Both the position numbers and the translations under genes were made by a program. The notes beneath the pieces were generated by a model, which was not told where the DNA came from, ran no database searches, and worked only from the letters and a program-made list of their open reading frames with translations. Shown here piece by piece: positions 1-10,553 of a DNA stretch of 64,000 nucleotides (positions are counted from its first letter, which is position 1; each line of letters starts with the position of its first letter). The stretch lies in contig NC_071329.1 of assembly GCF_010183535.1 (NCBI RefSeq), positions 11,098,001 through 11,162,000 on the forward strand, written 5' to 3'. The DNA comes from Caenorhabditis remanei (taxonomy: Eukaryota; Nematoda; Chromadorea; Rhabditida; Rhabditidae).

Positions 1-428
1 CAATTTGCTCAGGATTTTTCCGGAATGCAGCAAAACGAGATCCACAAGAAGGATATAGAACATTGACTGATGGACAAAATGTCTACATTCATCCATCATC
101 AGCATGTTTTCAACATCAGCCTGAATGGGTTGTCTATCACGAATTGGTTATGACAACAAAGGAGTATATGAGAGAGGTAAGTCGGGAATTGTAAACAAGG
201 TAGCCTTTCCAAGCGCTTCTCATAATATTATTTGATTTTCAGGTTACTGCAATCGATCCCAAATGGCTCGTTGAATTTGCTCCTTCCTTCTTCAAAATCG
301 GTGATTCCACGAAGTTGTCAACATTCAAACGAAACCAGAAAATCGATCCATTGTTCGACAAGTACGCGGATCCAAACGCTTGGCGTATTACTCGTGTCAA
401 GAAGAGAATCTACAATCCAAACAAATAA
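1..428 (+). CDS. mog-5: 3' end of DEAH-box splicing helicase (DHX8/Prp22 orthologue), partial
   Basis: Two exons are visible, about 1-176 and 243-428, separated by a GT..TTTTCAG intron. The frame opens on [20 protein letters not shown] and ends ...[18 protein letters not shown]. This is the conserved C-terminus (OB-fold/DUF1605 part) of the Prp22-type helicases that release mRNA from the spliceosome. It contains the family strings [30 protein letters not shown] and [10 protein letters not shown], which fit DHX8 better than DHX38 or DHX15. In C. elegans MOG-5 is a nuclear factor in the germline sperm-to-oocyte switch (family knowledge). The helicase core lies outside the window. The gene converges on the minus-strand lectin gene with about 150 nt between stop codons. 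Confidence 0.9.
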
Positions 429-580
429 TTTTATTTCCGATTGCTGTATAAGTCTGATGTTTTTTTCTTTCTACTGTTGATTTTTAGAATCTTTTTCCGA
501 GTTCTCTCTGTAGATTACGAGTATCCTTTTTTGTTATAAATAACCTCATTTATCATCATAGTATTGAAAAGTGTGAGTTA

Positions 581-1489
581 TTACTGTTGATACATTCCAC
601 AGAGAACTCCGAAGTTCCAGTAGACCGTGTTTGTTGGGTCATTTGGAGCAACATCCATCTTGCAGTAAAAGTCATTGAAGCGAGCTGTACGGTTGATGTT
701 TTTCGAGTCGATGGCAAACTGATTGCACTCTTCAATATCACTGAAAAATTGATGTTCGAGAGATCGCACACTTTTTTCCCACACTTACTATGTCCAAGCA
801 TTGGCTGATGGCTCATTCTGTGCCCAATTATTGAAGAAGAAGTTTGGATTTGTGTTCTGATTAGTCAAGGCGTATGATTTTGTTGGACCGCAATCCGGAC
901 CGTCAAGAACAGCACGATCTTTTGAAACACAATTCCTAACACGAACCCCATCGACAGCAATGGCTCCCGATTTTCTTCCCCATGAGGTGAGAGTATTGTA
1001 CAATTGAGTTGCAACGAAAGCTCTTTCGCCTTCACCTTCCATCATTGTCATCACTGCGTTGCTGTTCTCAGCCTGACATCTGCTTTGTCCCGACTCGATC
1101 AAAATTGGAGTTTCCGAAAAGAGTATTTTCATGCAGTAAGGAGAACGATTACCGTTCGCTTCAGTTGGAGCACGGAAGAGTGTTTCCCATCCAGCAGGGC
1201 ATTTTGGAGCTGGTTTCACTGTTGTCGTTGATGGAGTAGTAGCTGTAGTGGTTGCTGGAGCACTTGAAGACGTTTTGCAATCTTCTTCTCCTCCGCCATG
1301 ATGATAAGAGGATGGTGGACGGTGACCTCCTCCTCCATATCCTAAAAATAGTACAGCGTGACGGGAACGGAAAATTGAAGAGTGATAAGGTTCTTACAGT
1401 ACTCTCTTACCTGGCCTGAAAATGGCATCAGCTGGTTTGAATGTTGCCAAAAGGCCTAAAGCAATAAGAACGGAGGATACAGAGCGCAT
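581..1489 (-). CDS. secreted C-type lectin-like protein (clec family)
   Basis: Three exons: 1489-1411, 1341-789 and 740-581, in phase, giving 263 aa. The start is the ATG at 1489 because it opens a signal peptide (MRSVSSVLIALGLLATF...). A Gly/His-rich stretch and a Thr/Ser/Pro-rich linker follow, then a CPAGW start to the C-type lectin fold, with YCMK, RCQAEN, a WAQNEP loop (WND/EPN-like region) and closing cysteines YCKMD and LCGMYQQ. Nematode clec proteins are secreted and often respond to pathogens or diet (family knowledge). Carbohydrate binding cannot be claimed, because the Ca2+-coordinating triplet is not canonical. It could be orthologous to a clec gene near mog-5 in C. elegans, but I cannot assign the number. 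Confidence 0.85.
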
Positions 1490-1895
1490 GCTTGAATACT
1501 TCTGTTTCCGGAAACTTTCTCTTTTATACGAATACAGTTTCAGGTTGAAAGGTTATAGTTGCGTAAATGATAGTTTATTGTCCCGAAACGGTTATATTTT
1601 TGCGGAGGCTTTTAGTGTTTATCACTTTTGCTGGAAATTTTGCAGATGAACACGAATTTTTTGCAGAAAAACGAATCGGATGTTCCTTCAAAACAAAGGA
1701 TGAAGATCAGAAGATCGTAGTTGATATTTTTAAAGAAATTATATTCGCATTGTAGAATTATTTCAGTAATCTCCTCTTGCTGTTTATTTCGATTATTATC
1801 GATAAAAATGAACAAACAACATAACAAATTTCATTTTTCTGAACTATAACAACAAAATCTACAACAAAAACAACAACATGAGAAGTTATCAGAGT
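1490..1895. other. intergenic, no gene seen
   Basis: AT-rich spacer between the lectin promoter side and the 3' end of the FABP-like gene C. Several short open frames occur, but none has splice logic or family similarity. It probably holds the lectin promoter and the 3' UTR of gene C. Confidence 0.5.
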
Positions 1896-2397
1896 TCAGA
1901 GAACTCTCTCGTAGATTCGAGTACTCGTAACATTATCAACTAAGTTGTGAAAAACAATATGTAATTTTCCACCCAGAATGAATTTATAGTACTTCTTGAT
2001 AATACTTTGATCTGTCTTGTTTCTGAAAACAATGATCAGATCATCGTTTTCAAAACTCCACGTTTCACTGTGATCCGAGTATTCCACCGGCTTTTTGAGA
2101 GGAACATTAGTCTCTTTTCCTGTATTCTTCAATGATTCAGTGGGCGTGAGTTCCCATGACAAGCAGCCCATTGTCACCGAGTAAGACAGTTGTCCGATAA
2201 GCCAACGACTTCTTTTCACAGGGTCCCCGGGTTTAACAAAGTGTGGATAGTCTACCAATGATGACGGTTTCCACGTTCCAGCAATTCCTTCGCTGATTGG
2301 GGTGATATCCTCCTGCAAAATTTCATATTTCTTGTGAAACAGAAAGAGGTAAAAATACTTCTTTTTCTTCATTGCAACTTTCTTTGGAAACTTCCAT
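1896..2397 (-). CDS. FABP-like lipid-binding protein, gene C of the cluster
   Basis: Two exons: 2397-2359 (MEVSKESCNEEKE) and 2312-1896, with a 46-nt intron ending TTTTGCAG; 151 aa in all. This start is chosen because a TTTCAG trans-splice acceptor lies 28 nt upstream and the donor leaves the frame in phase. A longer open frame reading through the intron is less likely. The body has the fatty-acid-binding protein pattern: IAGTWKP near the start, then alternating beta-strand-like segments, and a final STRIYERVL matching the FABP terminal strand with its R-x-Y ligand-carboxylate motif. Such proteins carry fatty acids or retinoids in the cytosol (family knowledge). It is the only cluster member with FABP length and no long N-terminal extension. 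Confidence 0.7.
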
Positions 2398-2606
2398 TTT
2401 GAGACGTGAATTGAGTTAGTTTCGCTGAAAGATATCAATTTGAGTTGTCACAAACAATTGGGTTTTTAGTTAGTTTGAACTCCGATGTATTTTCAAAATG
2501 AAAGATTCTACCGTGAATTCTTGCTCATCCTTAATTTTGCACTGGAAACGGTTTAGAATCTTCAAAAACTACAACGAACATCGGTTTTGTAATGTTGTCA
2601 TAAATA

Positions 2607-3094
2607 GGCAAATACTCATTTACTACCTGCTCATTTACTACCAATTGCTCATTTACTACCTTACTCATTTACTACCATTACTCTTTTACTACCATTTACT
2701 CATTTACTACCGTTTGCTCATTTACTACTATTACTCATTTACTACTTTTTACTCATTTACTACTTTAGAGCGATATGCTGGGATTCACTTTTCACCATTC
2801 TCTTAGGCTTAGGTTTCTTAGAAATTTGGAAAAAATTGACGAAAACGGTTATTCATCGTATTTGTCAATTGTTTTCCGAATTTCTAAGAAGCCTAAGCCT
2901 AAGAGAGTGGTGAAAAGTGAAGTAGTAAATGAGCAGTACGGTAGTAAAAGAGTAAAAGTAGTAAATGAGCAAACGGTAGTAAATGAGTAAATGGTAGTAA
3001 AAGAGTAATGGTACTAAATGAGTAAGGTAGTAAATGAGTAGGTAGTAAATGAGCAATTGGTAGTAAATGAGTAGGTAGTAAATGAGTATTTGCC
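2607..3094. mobile_element. fold-back (MULE-like) element with minisatellite arms
   Basis: A 488-bp inverted repeat. Each arm is an array of the 12-mer CTCATTTACTAC with variants; the right arm is the reverse complement. The outer ends match over more than 50 bp with one difference, starting GGCAAATACTCATTTACTAC. A 9-bp direct repeat TCATAAATA flanks it (2598-2606 and 3095-3103), which looks like a target-site duplication. A 9-bp duplication is typical of Mutator-like elements (family knowledge). The centre (about 2785-2920) is a second imperfect palindrome. No transposase is present, so the element is non-autonomous. It lies between FABP-like genes B and C. Confidence 0.85.
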
Positions 3095-3396
3095 TCATAA
3101 ATACGATGTTCGAAAAAAAAAGAGGATCACCTTCAATAATGTTTCAATCCAATTTAGCCAGATTCAAAAAATAGTAACAACAGTTCAGTTCTATATTGTC
3201 CTATTTCTAATTATATATTTGTAATATATAAATTATTGGAATAACACACAAATCAAACGATAAAGTAAAATCGTATTGAGAACTATTTTATTACAACATT
3301 TGCAAAACATTAGTGCTTAAAAAAAGAAAATTCGTAAAAATATAAAAAATAAGGGGCTTCTGGGATACTTCAATCATAATAGAAAACTATTCGTTA

Positions 3397-4367
3397 TCAG
3401 GTAAAATTACCGGTAATTTTGCTGAACATATAAACAATAGTTCCGGGTTTTTTTCGTCTAGAATCGTAGTCGATTACATGAAGAAGGTCATTTTCGATAT
3501 ATCGATCATACGTACGAACTGTGCCATGATTTAGAAACTCGACACGTGTCTTCATGTGATTATTTTCAACAGTGGTGAACAATGTGACTGATTTGGTAAT
3601 TAATCTGTTTCCAATCTTTTCCCAATGAAAATCTTGGAGAATACCGTTCACTTTTTGCTCCCAATGCAACACGTTTGAGTTATTCTTATATGAGAAAGTT
3701 AATGTTCTTCTATAATACGAATTGACAGACTCCCATGTACCGACGATGAGTTTTTCAATAGATTGTCCTATCTGAAAATAAATCATATTGCAGTTGTTTA
3801 GAATAGCAAGAGGCTACTAACTTCTTGTGGTGGAACTATCATTGTATCAGAGGATTTGAAGTGTGTCATACCTCCGTCGTTTGTCGTATTCCATCGAATA
3901 ACCGGAAAAGCATAAAATAATTAATTGTAATAGTTCTTATAACATACATTTTTATCAATATTTCGATTTGATTCATCTACATCTTCACATGGATTCAGTC
4001 TTAATTCCGGGTTCATTGCAGCCCTTATCGAAGCAATTATCTCATTTTGATCGTTCTCTCGATCCTCGATAGTTTTTAAAACATTTCGAATTTCACGCAA
4101 TTCCAGCAGTACATTTGAGTCAAAATCAGATTGGAATACTTCTTGTTTTTCACATCTTCGACGAACTTCATTCACTTCTTCACGAATCTCTTTCAGTTCT
4201 TTGCGGTCAAGATCCTGGAAAAACTATTTGGATTAAACTATCTTTTTACTTTTATTCCAGCATACCATCTCTAAAAGCTTTGTCATTTCATCTGTTTCTT
4301 TTTGTATCTTTTTAATTTTCGCCAATAGTTCGATTTGGTTGAGATTTATCAGTTTGAGATGATCCAT
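3397..4367 (-). pseudogene. FABP-like protein with coiled-coil N-terminus, gene B; splice acceptor damaged
   Basis: Exons in phase: 4367-4266, 4214-3948, 3902-3822 and 3771-3397 (274 codons if all are joined). Exons 1-2 encode a charged heptad-rich coiled coil (e.g. LLAKIKKIQKETDEMTKLLE). Exon 4 holds the FABP-like domain (IVGTWESVN...) with a weak terminal strand lacking the RIYERV motif of its paralogues. Exon 3 (VIRWNTTNDGG...VPPQE) is open and in phase, but it is preceded by TTTTCCG where TTTTCAG is expected, so the intron 2 acceptor at 3904-3903 is CG not AG. Either the gene is newly inactivated, a weak alternative acceptor is used, or the base is a sequencing error. TTTCAG just upstream of the ATG suggests trans-splicing. 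Confidence 0.6.
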
Positions 4368-4517
4368 TCCTAACGAGAACTGAAACAAGAAGTACAAAAA
4401 ACTCATCTGCAATTTTCCCTTGAAGATAAATTTATGATCATAATTAAGAACATAAATTAAAAATAAAACTTGATGAATATAAAACATTTATTATAAAACA
4501 TACTCGCGGAAAAAACA
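4368..4517 (-). promoter_or_regulatory. intercistronic region with polyadenylation signal and trans-splice acceptor
   Basis: Only 150 nt separate the stop codon of gene A from the start of gene B on the same strand. In sense orientation the spacer has AATAAA (complement near 4487-4492) and then TTGTTTCAG shortly before the gene B ATG. This is the geometry of a C. elegans-type operon processed with SL2 (inference; no transcript data). Confidence 0.5.
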
Positions 4518-5354
4518 TTAAAGAATTTTATGTATTCTTTCGTATATTCTAGTGCAGGATATGGTTTGCCTGGAATTTGTCAGATTGTAAAACAAGTTGA
4601 AAGAAGCGATGATAGTCATCGAATTATCGTTGTTCTCCAAAAATCTCCCAATTGTAACTTCAGCTCTATCATTATTCTTTCTTTTCAACACGGTTTTTAA
4701 ATTTCCATTTTCCAAATGAGTGAATGCGACCAAATTCGGATCTGCGTCGACTTCTGGCTCCGGTGGGAGAACTATGTTTGTTCCGTTCCATATGAAAACT
4801 TTGTTGTCTAAGAAATCTTTCCGTGACAAATTGCGAAATTTTATGTATCGGAGGGAGTCTTCAGACGATGTCAGCTTCCATTCTCCTGAAAATCTCTCTT
4901 CGATCGACTTTATTTTTGGCGACGGCGGAAGCTGCAAGCATGAATACAATTTTACAGAATTATGAAGTCATGGATTACTGGTGAGAATAACTCGTTTCGA
5001 TGCTGCTCAATGACATTTTCAAGGTTCGACGTTTTGTTCGCAGTAATCGCTCGTTTTTCTTCGGTCCGTTTCACCAATACTGAACGTATCTTCTCGATCA
5101 GTTTTCTGTTTCTATCTGTATCCTCCTGTTGCTTCTGATTCAATCTGAATAATTCTGCTCGAATTCGACTGAGCTCTTCATACACGTTTCCATTTGTTGA
5201 ACAATCTGGGCAGGTGAATTTCTACAATATTAATAAAATAGATTCAAGCTTTCAGAAAATTAAAACTCACCGTCATAAGGATAGAGCGCAATACAGCATT
5301 TTCGTCCCGTAGTCTTTCAATTTCAGTCTTTGAATGAAAATCTTCTTGACTCAT
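4518..5354 (-). CDS. FABP-like protein with zinc-ribbon-like and coiled-coil N-terminus, gene A
   Basis: Three exons: 5354-5271, 5221-4979 and 4931-4518, all phase 0, giving 246 aa. Residues 1-110 are a charged coiled coil (HSKTEIERLRDENAVLRSIL, then EELSRIRAELFRLNQKQQED), with a single CPDC pair at the exon 2 start. From about residue 115 the FABP-like domain begins: FSGEWKLTSSEDSLRYIKFR, several beta-strand-like segments, and a terminal ISCTRIYERIHKIL with the conserved R-x-Y. The C-terminal domain suggests binding of a small lipid; the coiled coil suggests a dimeric or scaffolded form (inference). It heads the minus-strand trio and may share transcription with gene B. Confidence 0.75.
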
Positions 5355-6313
5355 TATGAAACTGAGCCCTGGTATTTGAAAAAAGTTGACTGAAGGAAAA
5401 TGATTGTTTGTTACGAAAACGAACTTCTTTCAAAGACTCGAGTGAGTAATTGAAGCTTGCGCCTTTAAAGTACCGTAACCGAAATTAAAAAGTACTCTCT
5501 TGAGAGAACCCAGAGCAAACCATATCATTTGGTAAAAAATACTATTCGATTAAAAATCATATTGAGTGAGTAGAGTGAAAACACGAAGTATTCTAAACAA
5601 TAAATGAAAAATATAATCGGTCAATGCATGCTACTTGTGAATCTATTTGGAAACATAGAGGAACCATCTCAAGTTGTGTAAATATGAATGATCTGGTAAT
5701 CCTGATCTGGGAGAATGAGAAATATTGGGTGCCTTAAGAATAGTATAATCGTATCACATATCATAATCCATCTCCTTGAAGGAAGTAAGATAAGATCAGG
5801 GTCGGAATAAGAGAACTAGAACGTTGAGATACGAGTGAAGAGGTGGAATGTGGAGGGCTGAACAAAAAATTTATGATTTTTTCGTTCCGTAAAAAATTGT
5901 AATTGTATCGTTACTCTACGAATTATCTATACAAAAACGTATGGTTGTTATCACTGGTATTTTTGTATCTTGAATATTTCCCTCTGATAAACGAGAGCAC
6001 AGATACAGTGTGCTGTGAAAAGCTATGGGTAAAATATTGACTCTTGCAATGTATCTGCAGGTTTCTATTCTAAACTGTAATGATTTTATTTTCTAGCTCC
6101 AAACACGGTTTCCACTGTCTTTCATGTATCTTTTGATTTGATTAATCTTATGACTTCTCTACGTGTTCAGTTTGCCCTTTTTCTCTCAGAGCCCCTGTCC
6201 TCTCTTTTCGTGACGTCGTCTACCGTATATCGTTTGTTTGCTCTCATTCCGATCAATACTCTGTACCATCCTCCATCCAACAACACCGTCACTCGTCTCT
6301 TCAGTCCCTGAAG
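5355..6313. promoter_or_regulatory. divergent intergenic region between the two FABP-like trios
   Basis: About 960 nt separate the divergent starts of gene A (minus) and gene D (plus). No exon with coding logic was found. The stretch should hold both promoters. I could not identify specific factor sites. Confidence 0.5.
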
Positions 6314-6967
6314 ATGTCGGTTGTTTCTATTCCCGATGAGAATATTGATTATGATTCGAGTTTCGAGGTAGTTGATGAAAATACTATCGAAAAAATAGAA
6401 AGTCTCGATGAAACGAAATCCGAGAGTTTCCAATTCATGTCGGCAACAGGAGATGCTACAAAAGAGGCGAATATTGATTCGAATGAGGTACGTCGTAAAC
6501 AATTTTATTTCTATGACTGTTCTCGTATCATTTAAAATTACATATATGTAAATATATTATTTCAGGACTCCACTCCAATAACTACTGCTATCATTGGAAA
6601 ATGGAAACCAATCTCTTCTGAAAATCTGGAAGATTATTTCAAAGTCAGTAATCTCTCTGAAATCTGCGAGTTGGCTTGGGAACATGGAATAGTGTGTTAT
6701 GAAATGAAAGATGGTGATCTCCATGCTCACACACAACTCTACAATAAGAATCTGAATGCTACCGTCCTCGAAGTGGGTCAGAAAATTCAAAATAAAAACG
6801 GAACGATGGATTGCCACGTCGAGAACAACTCTCTGAACTCAATCTACTTTTCTGAAGAAAAAGAATTATGGAAGGTCGAGAGATTCATTAAAAGTGGACA
6901 ACTGGTCATCATCAACAAGCGTGAACAACTACAATGGTGCAAGAGAACCTACGAACGAGTCGAATGA
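6314..6967 (+). CDS. FABP-like protein with acidic N-terminus, gene D
   Basis: Two exons, 6314-6487 and 6566-6967, phase 0; 191 aa. The first exon is acidic and holds DYDSSFEVVDENTIEKIE, a motif shared with gene E (MDSSFEFVDE) and gene F (SSYDFV). The second exon is an FABP-like domain starting IIGKWKPISSENLEDYFKVS and ending LQWCKRTYERVE; the terminal R-x-Y matches the fatty-acid-binding family. It heads the plus-strand trio. The preceding sequence shows no strong trans-splice acceptor, so this may be the promoter-proximal gene. The ligand is unknown. Confidence 0.72.
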
Positions 6968-7309
6968 AATGTTAAATTTGTTTGCTTCTGTAATATGGTT
7001 CAGCCAAATAAACTCTTAATTCAATGTTTTCTGTTCAATTCAATAACTCGCGAAAACCTTGACGTTCTCTGAAACAAACTCAATAAAACGTTACACATGA
7101 GAGATATTCTCGATTTATTATCCCGTTCTCTGTGGGTCCTTCATTGACCTTTATCTTGAGAAATACTAGTGGAATATCAGAGAGAACAGACAATGAGATG
7201 ATATGTACATATTAAACAAAAGGAACGGAAGAGTAGAAGATTTACCTGATCCTGTTCATTTCATTATTCTCTTTTTCTATTAAATACCAATTATTTCTAC
7301 CTTGCAGAA
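6968..7309. other. spacer between FABP-like genes D and E
   Basis: 342 nt without a coding exon. AATAAA occurs just after the gene D stop, and a TTTCTACCTTGCAG trans-splice-like acceptor ends two bases before the gene E ATG. Confidence 0.5.
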
Positions 7310-8146
7310 ATGGATTCGAGTTTCGAGTTTGTTGACGAATCCCTAGAAGCCACAGGTTGGGTAGAAGAAGTTCATGAAAATGAAACCAAGTCTCAAGAAT
7401 TCTCGATTCTTCTCAAGGAAGTCAAGAATCTTCGATCTGAAAATGAGGAAATCAGAAAAAGTGTTTCTGAGATTAGAGACAAATTGACGAATGTTCTGGA
7501 ACAGTTTTCTCTTAAGAAGCTATCAACAGGTCAGGAAAATGGAAAGTATTGTATAGACGAGGTTGAAATAAGTCAAGAAGATGAAAGAATTCCTGTAAGC
7601 ATAACATAAGAATATCTCAATTTTTTACTTGGACCAATTTTTAGAAGAATCAACTTAAAAGTTCAATTGAAGAGTGTATAAGTGGTGAATGGAAGATGAT
7701 ATCGTCTAGAAATGTGGATGAATTTCTTCAACTTCAGCAAGATATTTCTCTAAATGAAGCCACCAGAATCCGTTCGTCAAACATCTGTTTCGAAGTCAAG
7801 AGTCAACAAATTAAAACCTGCAACTTTTTGAATGGAGTCAAAATGCTAGAAATTCACTTTCTTCCATTTCCAAACAGAGATGGAGTTCAATTTAGTTTAA
7901 TGGATAACAAACTAATTAGTGTTCAAAATGGAAAATTGGATGGTCATTCAGAAGAGACTTCAAGAATTGAAAGATTTATTGAAAACGGAAACCTGAAAGT
8001 TGTTTGGAGAAGAAATGGACTCATCTGTGAACGAATTTATGAGAAAGTGAGAAAAATTCTCACTTTATCTAATTTGGCTTAATTTCTTTAAATTTCAGCT
8101 TGAAAACTGGTCGTCCAACAAGAATCCATTCAACAAGTTCTATTGA
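7310..8146 (+). CDS. FABP-like protein with coiled-coil N-terminus, gene E
   Basis: Exons 7310-7594, 7645-8046 and 8099-8146, phase 0; 244 aa. If the last intron (GTGAGA..TTTCAG) is retained, the frame stops at 8082 with a different short tail. Residues 1-9 are MDSSFEFVD; residues 30-70 form a coiled coil (LLKEVKNLRSENEEIRKSV). The FABP-like domain opens with CISGEWKMISSRNVDEF and ends GLICERIYEK, again with the terminal R-x-Y. Order and layout match gene D, so the two arose by tandem duplication and then diverged strongly. Putative lipid binding; no ligand can be inferred. Confidence 0.72.
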
Positions 8147-8822
8147 GCTAACTGTTTTTTTTTTCAAATCTTGAACCTTTTTTTAAATTTCCCTCTTCTC
8201 ATAATACTCGATGAACAAATGCTTTGTATACTGTAATCTCTCCTCCATTTCCTATAATGCTTCATCCATTCGCCTTCTCCAAATTAATCCATCTCCCTTT
8301 CTCTCATGCCAAATGAATAAATGTGTAGGTTGGTACCGTTGAACTAATAACCACCTTCCGGAAATAGTGTATGATGTGAAGAGAATCAGACAAAACGAAC
8401 AGATGCTCTTATTCTGACCTCTCTCCCGTTTTCAATGGTCCCTCCATCTATGCATCGATTGTAGGAACGCCCGTTCGGTGTACGTCTCTTGTGACCCTTC
8501 TTTCCACAACAAGAAGAGACATTCATTATCCGTTTGCTCGCATCTGGCTTTTTGTTTCACCCCACCTCTTTTCCTGTACACAAAGAAATGGTCTATCTTC
8601 TCCTTTTCAAGCGTTGTACCTGACTTTGTCACTCAATGGGATACTGTATCAATTAGAAGATAGACAGATAAAGTTTATTCTGGAAAATATGTTTAATTTG
8701 TTTCTTACAGCAACTATGTTGTTGCTAATTTCTCCCATTTATCAGAAAAATGAAAACAATTTAATCATTTTCAGAATTGGGAACCCAGTAACCTCTTTTT
8801 ACTCTTTTTCTTCTTTCAAATT
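8147..8822. other. spacer upstream of FABP-like gene F, no gene seen
   Basis: 676 nt of AT-rich sequence. Open frames on both strands around 8430-8900 overlap the gene F start in other frames and show no family similarity or splice logic. A promoter for gene F is likely here. Confidence 0.45.
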
Positions 8823-10096
8823 ATGGCTTCTCATCACCGAAGTGAGAGTGAATCGAGCTATGACTTCGTTTCACGGGACGATGAATCTGAAGAGTTATTG
8901 AATCAAAAAGAGGAAGAGAAAAAGAAAGAAGAAGACGATTCGTCGGATATCCTCAGTTTCGACGGAAATGTTTCTTCTGAACATTCTGATGAATTCAACA
9001 ATTTTGAAGAAGAAGGATCTGATGAAGAAGAAAATGTCTTGGAACTGGAAAATGATGAGACTGAGACTTCTGGGCAATCCGAGGACTCATCTATTCAGAA
9101 CGTTCAAGAAGTGGGGGAACGTGTTGGAGATCCAATTGAACCTTCAATTGAAGTTCCAAAAATCATGGAAAATTCAATCGAAACGATTTTCGAGGATAAT
9201 CAAGAGGATAAAGAAAAACAAGAAATAATACATCAAAACCAAGAAAACGAAAAAAATTCGGATACGAGAGCTGAACATGAACCGGAAATATTAACTACTG
9301 ATCCACTGGGTGCTATTGAAACTTCGATTCTGAGCCCGGCGACATCTGCAGTCAAAGACGAGAATGTGACTGCTCAGCCTTCAATCGACTCGACTGTTTT
9401 AGCTGAAATTAACCAACTGCGCAATGAAATTGCTGAAATGAAAAAAACTCAAGCTGGACAAGCCAAGAAGGTATATCTCTATCTAACGCCTTTCTAATTA
9501 TATATATTTTTCTTTTGCAGATTACCGAATTTCAAAAGAAATTCGACATTCAACAGAGAGCAGAACGCGAGAAAGAGCTGAAGGTAATAATTGAACTACC
9601 GAATATTTAATAACTTAACATTCATTTTCAGCGTTATTCTTCAATTCAAACGGCAATTCGTGGTGAATGGCGTCTTCTGAACTTGGAAGGGCAGAATGAA
9701 ACCATGAAAAGTGATGGACTTTCGTTTCCGAATCGTGTGAAAACTCTTGTTGCGAACACTGTTTATGACTTCGATGGCTCTAAACTGACATCATTCCACC
9801 GTCTCTTTTGTAAAAGTTTCGGTCATTCTTCACTGAAATTCGGTGTCGATAAATCCAGCGGGATTATATTTTCGAACACTTTCATGAGAGGAAACATGTT
9901 GATCACGGTTTGGAAAGATGACAGGGGAATCTATCATGAGAAGAAGGAGAGATATGTTCAAGATGGACAGCTCTACGTTTCTCATATCAATCGATTCGGA
10001 GAGAGAACAACAAGTGTCTACGAGAGAGTCAAGTCTAAATCCGACATGTTGTACTCCATTGGAAACGCCGGTCGTCTTTATCTGAAGTTTTGGTGA
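8823..10096 (+). CDS. FABP-like domain fused to a long acidic, low-complexity N-terminus, gene F
   Basis: Three exons: 8823-9470, 9521-9583 and 9632-10096, phase 0; 391 aa. Residues 1-215 are highly acidic and probably disordered, rich in Glu, Asp, Ser and Asn, with SESSYDFVSRDDE near the start. A coiled coil spans the end of exon 1 and exon 2 (LAEINQLRNEIAEMKKTQAG, then KKFDIQQRAEREKELK). The FABP-like domain opens with AIRGEWRLLNLEGQNETMKS and closes with TTSVYERVK plus a 22-residue tail. It has the longest extension of the cluster, showing that the N-terminus diverges much faster than the binding fold. Confidence 0.72.
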
Positions 10097-10553
10097 TTGG
10101 ATTATCAACGAATACGCGGATACACTTCAAATGATGACACTAATTGTTTCACTTTATATCTCATAATCAAAAAGAAACATCCTCGAAATTTTCTATTCAT
10201 TTGCGACGAACCTTATGAATTTCACTTTCTGTCTTTTATTTCTATAACTCTTTTAATTTTAATCTTTTATGCAAATGTCTAATGAAAATATATATTTAAA
10301 GCTGTTACTTTTTAAAATATTTTTTATGACACTGTCCCGCTTTCAGAAAAAAATTTTCTGGCTTCTGGGATCTGAATACTTCCTAGTGGGCGGAGCTATC
10401 AATCTGCGCTCTACCGCTCTTCATGGGCAACTGGGCGCGAAACTGGGTTCTTCGAATTTTACCTCATCTTTTCACCGAAATTATTGGTTTTTTAATTGCT
10501 TGTAACTTAAACATTGTATTGATTATAAGGTTTTCAATGATATTCCAACAGAT
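10097..10553. other. intergenic upstream of the RRM-Tudor gene
   Basis: 457 nt. It contains a small GC-rich patch at about 10388-10450 with short imperfect repeats. No exon was found. It probably carries the 3' UTR of gene F and the promoter of the next gene. Confidence 0.4.

Noticed and set aside
785..790. Stop codons in the lectin gene suggesting a frameshift or pseudogene
   Set aside because: They lie in a small intron (788-741) with GTAAGT and TTTTTCAG; the spliced frame is open.
2313..2438. N-terminal extension of FABP-like gene C (open frame starting MISFSETNSIH)
   Set aside because: The stretch is better explained as a trans-splice acceptor, a short first exon (2397-2359) and a 46-nt intron with good signals. 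The extension is low-complexity Lys/Phe.
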